Source: CAMLJR01 sp964500675
Lineage (GTDB): Bacteria > Pseudomonadota > Gammaproteobacteria > Pseudomonadales > CAMLJR01
Assembly (NCBI GenBank): GCA_964500675.1
Contig: CAZCNY010000011.1
Location: 1-64,000, forward strand
Direction of reading: 5' to 3'
DNA length: 64,000 nt
Shown here in pieces: positions 39,411-48,269 of the stretch (its first letter is position 1; each line of letters starts with the position of its first letter). The notes under the pieces were generated by a model. That model ran no database searches, had not been told where the DNA came from, and saw only the letters and a program-made list of their open reading frames with translations. The position numbers were made by a program, and so were the translations under genes.

Positions 39411-40664
39411 TCACGTGCGATATTCGGCATTGATAGTGACATAATCGTGCGAAAAATCCGTCGTCCACACCGTGGTCGATACAGCACCACGACCGAGTGT
39501 GATCGCAATCGTGATTACTTCGGGAGCCATCGCGGCCGCACCTTGCTGCTCGGTGTAGTTCGGTGAGCGCCCGCCATTTTCGGCGATTAATACATTGTTG
39601 ATTGAAACACTGACGCCCGCGACATCGAGGTTTGCAACACCGGCGCGGCCGATCGCGGCAAGAATTCGCCCCCAGTTTGGATCGCTCGCAAATAGCGCGG
39701 TTTTCACCAGCGGCGATTCGGCGACCGCATACGCCACCTGCAAACATTCGCCCTCGGTTGCACCGCCTTGAACATCGATCGCGACGAATTTCGTCGCGCC
39801 TTCGCCGTCGCGAATAATCGCCTGCGCAAGCTCGATAAAAACTTTTTCAATCGCGGTGTAGAGTTTGGCGAAATGCGGATGCTGTTCGCTGTCGATCACA
39901 GCATTTTTCGCGGCGCCTGTCGCCACTAAAACGCAGGAATCATTTGTCGACGTATCGCCGTCGATCGTGATGCGGTTGAACGATTTGCTCACCGCGCGCT
40001 CGATAACGACCTGCAATAATTCAGCATCGATGGCAGCATCGGTCGCGACATAACCCAGCATCGTCGCCATATTCGGCTTGATCATGCCGGCGCCTTTGCT
40101 AATACCGGTAATCGTCAGGCGCACACCGCCGAGATCGATTTGCACCGACGCCGCTTTTGGCCGCGTGTCGGTGGTCATGATTCCTTGCGCGGCCTTGAGC
40201 CAATTATCCTCGCGCAAATCCGCGAGCGCAGCCGGCAACGCTTTGACGATTTTATCGACCGGCAATGGCTCACCGATCACACCCGTGGAAAACGGTAATA
40301 CAGCGGTTCTATCGACTTGAGTGAGCGCAGCCAATTCATCGCAGGTGCGTTGAGCGTTAGCCAGCCCCTGCTCACCCGTGCCCGCATTGGCGTTGCCGGT
40401 GTTCGTTAGCAAATAGCGCGGCGCCTGCTGCATGTGCTGCTGTAGATTTTTTTTCGCCAGTTGCTGCAAGTGTTGTTTTGAAAGCTGCACGGGCGCGGCG
40501 CAAAATGCATTTTTGGTGAAGACGGCTGCGACGCTGCTATTGGGCGCAAGCTCCATCACGACCAAATCGAGCCGGCCCGGCTTTTTTATACCCGCGCTCG
40601 CAATGCCTAATTTAAAACCAGCCACCGCATGCAACGGTGGCAATTCACCGCGTCCAACCGCCAT
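39411..40664 (-). CDS. argJ: bifunctional ornithine acetyltransferase / N-acetylglutamate synthase
   Basis: The 417-residue ArgJ recycles the acetyl group from N-acetylornithine to glutamate in arginine synthesis. Motifs: AGFKLGIASAGIKKPGRLDL, ITGISKGAGMIKPNMATMLG with the self-cleavage Thr (ATMLGY), NRITIDGDTSTNDSC and DPNWGRILAAIGRAGV. The protein is cut into alpha and beta chains before that Thr. Some ArgJ enzymes do only the transfer step; the sequence alone does not decide. It lies downstream of secA on the same strand, with a weak CCCCTT/AAAGAGG hairpin between. Confidence 0.96.
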   Translation of the reverse strand: MAVGRGELPPLHAVAGFKLGIASAGIKKPGRLDLVVMELAPNSSVAAVFTKNAFCAAPVQLSKQHLQQLAKKNLQQHMQQAPRYLLTNTGNANAGTGEQGLANAQRTCDELAALTQVDRTAVLPFSTGVIGEPLPVDKIVKALPAALADLREDNWLKAAQGIMTTDTRPKAASVQIDLGGVRLTITGISKGAGMIKPNMATMLGYVATDAAIDAELLQVVIERAVSKSFNRITIDGDTSTNDSCVLVATGAAKNAVIDSEQHPHFAKLYTAIEKVFIELAQAIIRDGEGATKFVAIDVQGGATEGECLQVAYAVAESPLVKTALFASDPNWGRILAAIGRAGVANLDVAGVSVSINNVLIAENGGRSPNYTEQQGAAAMAPEVITIAITLGRGAVSTTVWTTDFSHDYVTINAEYRT

Positions 40665-40753
40665 TTTTCGGATTTCCTTAACTCAATTTGCCTGGAAGCT
40701 TTCATCAACATGCTTTATTCCCCTTAAGCTAAAGAGGAGGGAGGCAGTCCGTG

Positions 40754-43465
40754 CTAACTCAATTTGCCATGGCAGTGTTTATATTTTTTACCCGAACCGC
40801 AATGGCACAATTCATTGCGGCCAACCTTAGGCTCATCGCGCACGAATGGAGCTACCGGCGCAGCGGGTATTGCATGCTCCTCTTCATCGCCCGACATCAC
40901 TGAAATTTCGGCGTGCTGGAATTGCATTTTCTTGCGCGCTTCTTCCTCGCGACGCTGCTGCTCTAATTGCTCAAGCTCGTCCTGCCGGCGAATTTCGATA
41001 TGCGCAAGAATGCGCACGACTTCGCGCTTGAGGCTGTTCAGCATTTGTTCGAACAGCTCGAACGCTTCGCGCTTGTATTCTTGCTTGGGATTTTTCTGTG
41101 CATACGCGCGCAAGTGGATGCCATGACGCAGGTGATCCATCGTTGCCAGATGCTCTTTCCACAGCGAATCGAGTACCTGCAACATGATGTATTTTTCAAG
41201 ACGGTTGATTTCCTCGCCGAGGCTCGCGCGTTTGCGCTGATAACTCGCATTCGCTTCGGAAAGAATTTTTTCCCGCAGTGGATCTTCGTGCAGCGTCTTA
41301 TCGTTGTCGAGCCATTGCTGAATCGGTAATTGCAGCGCGAATTCGGCTTCGAGGCGCTTTTCCAGACCGGCAATATCCCACTGTTCTTCCAAACTTTGCG
41401 GCGGAATATATTCGTCGATCGCAGCGTGAACCACATCGCTACGAATAGCATCGATGGTTTCCGTAATCGCGTCGACATCAAGCAACTCGTTGCGTTGCTG
41501 ATACACGATCTGGCGCTGATCATTCGCGACATCATCGTATTCAAGCAGGTTTTTACGCATATCGAAATTGCGCGCCTCGACCTTGCGCTGCGCTTTTTCG
41601 ATGGCGTTGGTCACCATGCGATGCTCGATCGCTTCGCCTTTTTCCATGCCGAGCGCCTGCATAATGCTTTTAACGCGATCGGAGGCGAAAATCCGCATCA
41701 GATTGTCTTCGAGCGAAAGATAGAAGCGCGACAAACCGGGGTCGCCCTGACGACCGGCGCGGCCGCGCAATTGGTTGTCGATGCGCCGCGATTCGTGACG
41801 CTCGGTGCCGATGATGTGCAACCCGCCCGCGGCGATGACCTGTTCGTGACGCGCGCGCCACAGCGCGCGCGCTTGCTCGATTTGCACCTGCGTCGGCGCG
41901 CTCAATTGCGCGATTTCGGCTTCGACATTGCCGCCGAGCACGATATCGGTACCGCGCCCCGCCATGTTCGTTGCGATCGTGACGACGCCCGGACGTCCGG
42001 CTTGCGCGATAATCTCGGCTTCCTGACGGTGAAATTTAGCGTTCAACACGTTGTGCGGAATATTCGCTTTCTTGAAACGTTCGGACAATTCTTCCGAGGT
42101 TTCAATCGACGCGGTGCCGACCAGCACGGGCGCGCCTTTTTCGGTGATCGCTTTAACATCGTCCGCAATCGCATCGTATTTTTCCGCTTTGGTCAAATAC
42201 ACGAGATCGTTGAGATCCTGCCGTTTGGTCGGCTTATTGGTTGGAATGACGACCACGTCGAGGCCGTAAATTTCATTAAATTCGTAGGCCTCGGTATCGG
42301 CGGTGCCGGTCATACCCGCGAGCTTTTCAAACAGGCGGAAGTAATTTTGGAAGGTGGTCGAAGCGAGCGTTTGCGTTTCCGCTTGAATATTCACGCCCTC
42401 TTTGGCTTCGATTGCCTGATGCAGCCCTTCCGACAAGCGCCGTCCCTGCATCGTGCGGCCCGTATGTTCATCGATCAAAATCACTTGGTTGTCTTGCACG
42501 ATGTATTCGACATCGCGGTGATACAGCGAATGCGCGCGCACCGCCGAATGCACGTGATGCAGCAAACTTAAATTGCCGGCCGAATAAAGGCTATCGCCCT
42601 CGCCGAGCAAGCCATTTTTCACGAGCCACTCTTCGATCAGTTGATGGCCCTCCTCGGTGACCTCTACCTGCCGCATCTTTTCATCGATGATGTAATGGCC
42701 AGGATGGTCATCGTCGATTTGCTGGCGCAAATTTGGAATCAGTTTGTTGATACGGCGATACAACTCCGAACTATCTTCGGCTGGTCCTGAAATAATCAGC
42801 GGCGTGCGCGCTTCATCGATGAGAATCGAATCAACTTCATCGACGATCGCAAAAAAGAGTCCGCGCTGAAAGCGGTCCTCTTTCGAGAACGCCATATTGT
42901 CGCGCAAATAATCGAAACCGAATTCGTTGTTGGTGCCGTAGGTGATGTCGGCAGCGTAAGCGGAGCGCTTCGATTGCGGGTCCTGACCGGACAAAATCAC
43001 ACCGACTTCCATACCGAGAAATCGATAAACCGGCGCCATCCATTCCGCATCGCGCTGCGCGAGATAATCGTTCACAGTGACAACGAATACACCTTTGCCG
43101 GCCAGGGCATTGAGATAGACGGGCAGCGTCGCCATCAACGTTTTACCTTCGCCCGTGCGCATTTCAGCGATACGGCCTTCGTGCAACGTCATGCCACCGA
43201 TCATCTGTACATCGAAGTGGCGCATGCCGAGCGCGCGCCGCGCAGCTTCGCGCACCGTTGCAAATGCCTCGGGCAGCAAACCGTCCAGCGTTTCGCCCTT
43301 CGCGATGCGCTGCTTAAACTCGGCGGTTTTTGCGCGCAACGCAGCGTCGTCAAGGCCGCTCAGGCTCGCTTCAAAGCCACTGATAGTGGCCACGAGCTTG
43401 CCCATCCGTTTCAATTCGCGGTCGTTTTTACTGCCGAAAACTTTTTTTAATACGTGTCCAAGCAT
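40754..43465 (-). CDS. secA: preprotein translocase ATPase SecA
   Basis: The 903-residue motor drives unfolded proteins through SecYEG. It starts MLGHVLKKVFGSKNDRELKR. Walker A is MRTGEGKTLMATLP, the DEAD-like box is AIVDEVDSILIDEARTPLII, and the second helicase motif contains VTIATNMAGRGTDIVLGG. The scaffold and IRA1 follow (LGMEKGEAIEHRMV; MLQVLDSLWKEHLATMDHLR). The C-terminal zinc finger CHCGSGKKYKHCHG binds SecB and phospholipid. Length is that of other gammaproteobacterial SecA proteins. It follows the M23 peptidase gene on the same strand. Confidence 0.98.
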   Translation of the reverse strand: MLGHVLKKVFGSKNDRELKRMGKLVATISGFEASLSGLDDAALRAKTAEFKQRIAKGETLDGLLPEAFATVREAARRALGMRHFDVQMIGGMTLHEGRIAEMRTGEGKTLMATLPVYLNALAGKGVFVVTVNDYLAQRDAEWMAPVYRFLGMEVGVILSGQDPQSKRSAYAADITYGTNNEFGFDYLRDNMAFSKEDRFQRGLFFAIVDEVDSILIDEARTPLIISGPAEDSSELYRRINKLIPNLRQQIDDDHPGHYIIDEKMRQVEVTEEGHQLIEEWLVKNGLLGEGDSLYSAGNLSLLHHVHSAVRAHSLYHRDVEYIVQDNQVILIDEHTGRTMQGRRLSEGLHQAIEAKEGVNIQAETQTLASTTFQNYFRLFEKLAGMTGTADTEAYEFNEIYGLDVVVIPTNKPTKRQDLNDLVYLTKAEKYDAIADDVKAITEKGAPVLVGTASIETSEELSERFKKANIPHNVLNAKFHRQEAEIIAQAGRPGVVTIATNMAGRGTDIVLGGNVEAEIAQLSAPTQVQIEQARALWRARHEQVIAAGGLHIIGTERHESRRIDNQLRGRAGRQGDPGLSRFYLSLEDNLMRIFASDRVKSIMQALGMEKGEAIEHRMVTNAIEKAQRKVEARNFDMRKNLLEYDDVANDQRQIVYQQRNELLDVDAITETIDAIRSDVVHAAIDEYIPPQSLEEQWDIAGLEKRLEAEFALQLPIQQWLDNDKTLHEDPLREKILSEANASYQRKRASLGEEINRLEKYIMLQVLDSLWKEHLATMDHLRHGIHLRAYAQKNPKQEYKREAFELFEQMLNSLKREVVRILAHIEIRRQDELEQLEQQRREEEARKKMQFQHAEISVMSGDEEEHAIPAAPVAPFVRDEPKVGRNELCHCGSGKKYKHCHGKLS

Positions 43466-43596
43466 GGTGTCCTACTGATTCGATGCTGCGGCTTTTTTCG
43501 ATTCGATACCGCGACTGATGGGGCGCCCCAAAAACTGGGGTGGGATCATACCGAGCGCGCGCGAAAGATCAAATATTTGCGCGCGAATTCGGTCGA

Positions 43597-44466
43597 TCAG
43601 CGGCTGGATTGAGCGAGGTAAATATAGGGATCGACCGGGCGGCCGTGTTTATAGACCTCGAAATGCAAGTGCGTACCCGTGGCGCGCCCGGTATTGCCCA
43701 TGAGCGCAATCACCTGGCCTTTTTTAACCACATCGCCCTGTTTAACGAAAATCAATTTGCTGTGCGCATAGCGGGTAAAGCAATCGTCGCCGTGATTGAT
43801 TTCGATGGCGCGGCCGTAATCGCCTTTTTCACCAGCGAATGTCACTATGCCATCGGCCGCTGCGAGAATCGCTGAACCCGCGCGCCCGGAAAAATCGATA
43901 CCCTGATGCATCGAGCGGCGGCCGGTGAATGGATCGACGCGCATGCCGAAATAGGAAGAGATTTCGCCGCGATACACGGGTTGCGCACCGAATAAAGCGC
44001 GGTCGCCAACTTTGCGGTTGGCAAGCAGATCCCGCAAATTATCGAGTTGCTGCTCGCGATCGTCGAGGGCTCGGGTCAAGCGATCGATGGCCGCATAGAT
44101 ATCCTCCGAACGCGGTGCATCGGCCTCGCCGCTTGCCGGACCGCCAATCGCAGGAAGTTTAATGGTGGGCTCCGGCATTGCACCGGCTTGCGCAATATCG
44201 GCCACGCGTTCGTTCAGCGCATCGAGCCGACCGAGGCGCGCCTCCAGCTCGGCCATACGCCGCGCCAGCATTTGCAGACGGCTGTTAGTAGCGGCGGTCG
44301 GGGTGGTGCCCTCTGGCGTACCGGATTGGTTGTGGCCGAGTGCATACCCCATCGCCAAACCCGCGCCGAGCGGCAAACCAAATACGCAAAACGACAGCAG
44401 CGCGCGCGTCCACCGACTTAGAGTCGGCAGCGGCAACACTTTTAACTTGTCGGCAACGCGATGCAT
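43597..44466 (-). CDS. M23 family metallopeptidase (LytM domain)
   Basis: The 289-residue envelope protein has a short cytoplasmic N-terminus, a membrane anchor (ALLSFCVFGLPLGAGLAMGY) and a coiled coil (MLARRMAELEARLGRLDALN). A LytM domain follows from about residue 165. Zinc ligands are in MHQGIDFSG and HLHFEVYKHG; TRYAHSKLIFVKQGDVVKKG precedes the second. It cuts, or helps activate cutting of, peptidoglycan cross-links. I start at ATG 44466 because the lpxC terminator lies just upstream; an in-frame ATG at 44619 would begin before that terminator. The lpxC - M23 - secA order is seen in pseudomonads. Confidence 0.9.
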   Translation of the reverse strand: MHRVADKLKVLPLPTLSRWTRALLSFCVFGLPLGAGLAMGYALGHNQSGTPEGTTPTAATNSRLQMLARRMAELEARLGRLDALNERVADIAQAGAMPEPTIKLPAIGGPASGEADAPRSEDIYAAIDRLTRALDDREQQLDNLRDLLANRKVGDRALFGAQPVYRGEISSYFGMRVDPFTGRRSMHQGIDFSGRAGSAILAAADGIVTFAGEKGDYGRAIEINHGDDCFTRYAHSKLIFVKQGDVVKKGQVIALMGNTGRATGTHLHFEVYKHGRPVDPYIYLAQSSR

Positions 44467-44583
44467 GTTCACGGCGAGTTTAGCGATTACAGCACTAGAA
44501 AAAGGAGCGCAACTATCGCACAAGAACCCAGCCACGGTAAACCGCGGCGGGCGGTACGACGACACGGGCCGAAACCGGAAATG

Positions 44584-44609
44584 AAAAAGCCCGGCGAGCC
44601 GGGCTTTTT
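44584..44609 (-). terminator. lpxC terminator
   Basis: AAAAAGCCCGGC (44584-44595) and GCCGGGCTTTTT (44598-44609) form a 12-bp stem with a 2-base centre. On the minus strand it ends in a T-run and lies 16 bases after the lpxC stop. Symmetric, so it could also act on the plus strand. Confidence 0.92.
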
Positions 44610-44625
44610 GGGGGGACACTTAATG

Positions 44626-45537
44626 TCAGGCTAGCGCTGTGGTCGTACCAAATGCAACCGGCGCTTCCTTCGCGTTCTCGAACGTCACCAGCTCCCATGC
44701 TTCAGCTTCCGCAAGCAGGGCGCGCACGGCGATATTGTTAAGCGCATGACCCGATTTATACGCGCGGTATTCGCCGATCAGGCTGTGTCCGAGCAGATAA
44801 ATATCGCCGATCGCGTCGAGCATTTTGTGTTTGACGAATTCATCTTCGTAGCGCAAACCGTCTTCGTTGACGATGCGGTATTCATCGACCACGACAGCGT
44901 TGTCGAGGCTACCGCCACGCACCAGACCCTTGCTGCGCAGATACTCGAACTCGTGCATAAAACCGAACGTGCGCGCACGACTGACTTCTTTAACGAAGGA
45001 CGTGCTTGAAAAATCGATCTCGGCATGCGAGTTGCGATCGCGGAACACCGGGTGGTCGAAATCGATCGTGAACGACATTTTGAAACCGGCAAAGGGAAGG
45101 AAGCTGGCTTCTTTGTCGCCATCTTTAATCGTGACCGGACGCTTAATGCGAATAAAGCGTTTCGCGGCCTTTTGCTCTTCAATGCCGGCCGATTGAATCA
45201 AAAACACGAACGGCGCTGCACTGCCATCCATGATCGGCACTTCAGGCGCACTGAGATCGACATAGCAGTTATCGATACCGAGACCCGCGAACGCAGCCAT
45301 CAGGTGTTCGATCGTCGATACGCGCGCATCGCCTTTTACCAACGTCGTCGAGAGCATCGTGTCGCCGACGCTGGCGGCCGTGGCGGGGATTTCCACAGCC
45401 GGACTCAAGTCGGTACGGCGAAACACGATGCCGGTATCGGCCGGGGCTGGACGCAACGTCAAATAGACTTTTTCGCCCATGTGCAGACCCACGCCGGTGG
45501 CGCGGATCGCGTTACGCAATGTTCGCTGTTTGATCAT
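44626..45537 (-). CDS. lpxC: UDP-3-O-acyl-N-acetylglucosamine deacetylase
   Basis: LpxC carries out the committed step of lipid A synthesis. The 303-residue protein starts MIKQRTLRNAIRATGVGLHM. Zinc ligands are in TIEHLMAAFAG and FVKHKMLDAIGD (His and Asp). The general-base Glu precedes the first of these, and the catalytic His is in YKSGHALNN. The substrate-tunnel insert is in ILIQSAG-like FLIQSAGIEEQK. It follows ftsZ at the end of the dcw cluster, as in other gammaproteobacteria, but with its own terminator and a separate terminator after ftsZ. Confidence 0.98.
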   Translation of the reverse strand: MIKQRTLRNAIRATGVGLHMGEKVYLTLRPAPADTGIVFRRTDLSPAVEIPATAASVGDTMLSTTLVKGDARVSTIEHLMAAFAGLGIDNCYVDLSAPEVPIMDGSAAPFVFLIQSAGIEEQKAAKRFIRIKRPVTIKDGDKEASFLPFAGFKMSFTIDFDHPVFRDRNSHAEIDFSSTSFVKEVSRARTFGFMHEFEYLRSKGLVRGGSLDNAVVVDEYRIVNEDGLRYEDEFVKHKMLDAIGDIYLLGHSLIGEYRAYKSGHALNNIAVRALLAEAEAWELVTFENAKEAPVAFGTTTALA

Positions 45538-45586
45538 CGAGGCTAATCGCCTTGCCTGGCCGAATTAACAAGTTTGCGACTTTAAT

Positions 45587-45614
45587 AAAATTGCAGACTT
45601 TAACAAGTCTGCAA
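45587..45614 (-). terminator. ftsZ / dcw cluster terminator
   Basis: TTGCAGACTT (45591-45600), loop TAAC, AAGTCTGCAA (45605-45614) form a perfect 10-bp stem. On the minus strand it is followed by TTTTATT. It lies about 95 bases after the ftsZ stop and ends the dcw transcript ahead of lpxC. The 50 bases between it and lpxC must then hold an lpxC promoter, which I could not define. Confidence 0.85.
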
Positions 45615-45708
45615 TAGTAGCAGAAGTCACCGAACCTGTCCCGGCGCACCAAACCTCATTCCACTGCGCTGACTCCAGTTGCCGACACCGTCTCAATAAC
45701 GCTGACGA

Positions 45709-46881
45709 TCAATCCGCCTGGCGACGAAGAAACGCGGGAATGTCCAGATACTCCAAATCGCGCTCAGCGGTCGGTACCGGTTTGGCGACCTCTTTCGCCA
45801 CGGCAGCCGACTGTTGATTACGCATCACCGTCGGTCGATCCAAATCTTTGTACGCCACGGCAGGATCGACCACCGGCTTTTTGGTTTCTACCACTTTAAA
45901 TGGCACTTCCTGAACACCCGCTGAAGGCGCGCCCAAACCGGTCGCCACTACGGTCACTTTTAACTCATCGCGCATTTCAGGATCGATCACTGTGCCGACC
46001 ACGACCGTCGCATTGTCCGAAGCGAACTCTTCGACGGTATCGCCGACCTCCGAGAATTCACCGAGCGAGAGATCAAGACCTGCGGTGATATTGACGAGAA
46101 TGCCGCGCGCGCCCTGCAGATCGATATCTTCGAGCAGCGGACTGCGGATCGCGGCTTCGGCGGCCTCGCGCGCACGATTTTCACCGCGCGCAATGCCGGT
46201 ACCCATCATCGCCGAACCCATTTCCGACATCACGGTGCGCACATCGGCAAAATCGACATTGATCATGCCGGGACGGATGATCAAATCGGCAATACCTTGC
46301 ACAGCACCGAGCAGGACATCGTTGGCGGCTTTGAACGCCGTTAGCAAGCTCGTATTTTTTCCGAGCACCGCCAACAATTTTTCGTTCGGAATGGTGATGA
46401 GCGAATCGACATGCTCCTGCAACTCCTTGATGCCTTGATCCGCGATCGCCATGCGCTTTTTACCTTCAAACGGAAATGGCTTGGTGACGACCGCGACGGT
46501 GAGAATGCCGAGCTCTTTCGCCACTTCGGCCACCACCGGCGCGCCGCCAGTGCCGGTACCGCCACCCATGCCCGCGGTGATGAAAACCATATCGGCGCCG
46601 CGCAGCACTTCGGCGATACGATCGCGGTCTTCCAGCGCAGCCTGTCGACCCACATCGGGATTTGCCCCCGCGCCGAGCCCCTTGGTGATTCCCGAGCCCA
46701 GCTGCAGCACGGTTTTCGACACAATATCGGTCAGCGCCTGAGCATCGGTGTTAGCGCAGATAAAATCGACGCCTTCGATCGAGCTCGCGATCATGTGCTT
46801 GACAGCGTTGCCACCGCCACCACCGACGCCAACCACTTTGATCACCGCGTTTTGCGGCACGCTATCTACTAATTCAAACAT
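45709..46881 (-). CDS. ftsZ: cell division protein FtsZ
   Basis: The 390-residue tubulin-like GTPase forms the Z-ring. It opens AVIKVVGVGGGGGNAVKHMI. The tubulin signature is GMGGGTGTGGAPVVAEVAKE, and the synergy loop is NVDFADVRTVMSEMG. After the core comes a linker of about 70 residues and the C-terminal peptide LEYLDIPAFLRRQAD, which docks FtsA and ZipA. It is 131 bp downstream of ftsA; that spacer may hold an additional ftsZ promoter, as in E. coli. Confidence 0.98.
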   Translation of the reverse strand: MFELVDSVPQNAVIKVVGVGGGGGNAVKHMIASSIEGVDFICANTDAQALTDIVSKTVLQLGSGITKGLGAGANPDVGRQAALEDRDRIAEVLRGADMVFITAGMGGGTGTGGAPVVAEVAKELGILTVAVVTKPFPFEGKKRMAIADQGIKELQEHVDSLITIPNEKLLAVLGKNTSLLTAFKAANDVLLGAVQGIADLIIRPGMINVDFADVRTVMSEMGSAMMGTGIARGENRAREAAEAAIRSPLLEDIDLQGARGILVNITAGLDLSLGEFSEVGDTVEEFASDNATVVVGTVIDPEMRDELKVTVVATGLGAPSAGVQEVPFKVVETKKPVVDPAVAYKDLDRPTVMRNQQSAAVAKEVAKPVPTAERDLEYLDIPAFLRRQAD

Positions 46882-47012
46882 GATTTTCTCCCCATTTTAA
46901 TTCACAACCCGGTTAGCCCGGAACCGCGTTACGACTCGATAAAACCGTTACCGCTTGCTATTGCTACTACCGTATCCATTTCACTGCCGCATACGCTTGA
47001 TCGGCGCACGCG

Positions 47013-48269
47013 TTAAAAATTGTTTTGCAACCACGTTTTAGCGCGCGTGAAAAAATTGCGGCCGCCACCGACATCGCGCACTTTGCGCTGACGCGCGCCG
47101 CCGCGAACAGTCGCGCCGCGCTGTTGCTTGATGCCGTAGTGCAGCAAGCCCACACCGGTCGAATAAATGGGATTGCGCACGATATCGGTTAGGCCCGCCG
47201 ACACATGCGGCATGCCGACACGCACCGGCGTGTGAAAAATTTCTTCGGCGAGTTCGACGACGCCCTCCATGCGCGAGGTGCCGCCCGTGAGCACGATGCC
47301 GGCCGCGATCATGTCTTCGTAGCCGCTGCGGCGCAGTTCGGCCTGCACCAGCGTGAACAATTCGTCGTAGCGCGGCTCGACCACTTCGGCGAGCGCCTGC
47401 CGGCTCAAATCGCGCGGCGGACGGTCGCCGACACTCGGCACTTTGATCGTCTCGTCGGCGCGCGCAAGCTGCGTCAATGCGCACGCGTATTTGATTTTGA
47501 TTTCTTCCGCGAACTGCGTCGGCGTGCGCAGCGCCATCGCGATATCGTTAGTGACTTGATCGCCCGCGATCGGTATCACACCGGTGTGACGAATCGCGCC
47601 TTCGGTGAAAATCGCAATATCGGTGGTGCCGCCGCCGATGTCGACAAGACACACGCCGAGCTCGCGTTCATCGTCGGTCAACACCGCATAACTCGATGCA
47701 AGCTGTTCGAGAATGATGTCTTCGACTTCGAGTCCGCAGCGGCGAATGCATTTTTCGATATTCTGCGCGGCGTTCACCGCGCACGTCACAAGATGCACTT
47801 TCGCTTCGAGCCGCACGCCCGACATACCGAGCGGTTCCTTGATGCCCTCTTGGCTATCGAGCACATATTCCTGCGGCAGCACATGCAGAATTTTTTGATC
47901 GGCGGGAATCGCTACTGCTTGCGCGGCATCGATTACGCGTTCGAGATCGAGCGGATACACTTCGCGATCGCGCACCGCGACGATGCCATGCGAATTCAAA
48001 CTGCGAATGTGGCTGCCCGCGATGCCAACATACACCGAATGAATCTGACAGCCAGCCATCAGCTCGGCTTCTTCAATGGCGCGCTGAATCGATTGCACGG
48101 TCGATTCGATATTCACCACCACGCCTTTTTTCATACCGCGCGATGGATGCGAACCGATGCCGACGATTTCGACTTCACCGTCGTCGGTGATGGCGCCAAC
48201 GATGGCCACCACTTTCGATGTGCCGATATCGAGACCGACAATCATTTTGCCGTCGTGTCCACTAGCCAT
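47013..48269 (-). CDS. ftsA: cell division protein FtsA
   Basis: The 418-residue actin-like ATPase tethers FtsZ to the membrane. Phosphate loops are IVGLDIGTSKVVAIVG and VCLVDIGGGTTDIAIF; the adenosine motif is IVLTGGTSRMEGVVELA. The 1C domain lies at about 90-170. The C-terminal amphipathic helix TRAKTWLQNNF is the membrane anchor. Its start overlaps the ftsQ stop by eight bases (ATGGCTAG). Confidence 0.98.
   Translation of the reverse strand: MASGHDGKMIVGLDIGTSKVVAIVGAITDDGEVEIVGIGSHPSRGMKKGVVVNIESTVQSIQRAIEEAELMAGCQIHSVYVGIAGSHIRSLNSHGIVAVRDREVYPLDLERVIDAAQAVAIPADQKILHVLPQEYVLDSQEGIKEPLGMSGVRLEAKVHLVTCAVNAAQNIEKCIRRCGLEVEDIILEQLASSYAVLTDDERELGVCLVDIGGGTTDIAIFTEGAIRHTGVIPIAGDQVTNDIAMALRTPTQFAEEIKIKYACALTQLARADETIKVPSVGDRPPRDLSRQALAEVVEPRYDELFTLVQAELRRSGYEDMIAAGIVLTGGTSRMEGVVELAEEIFHTPVRVGMPHVSAGLTDIVRNPIYSTGVGLLHYGIKQQRGATVRGGARQRKVRDVGGGRNFFTRAKTWLQNNF

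Noticed and set aside
41330..42571. 413-codon open frame opposite secA
   Set aside because: Antisense artefact: composition is His/Arg/Phe-rich, there is no ribosome site and no domain. secA is certain.
44467..44619. Longer N-terminus for the M23 peptidase from 44619
   Set aside because: The added codons cover the lpxC terminator region and encode Arg/Phe/Pro-rich sequence unlike the family.
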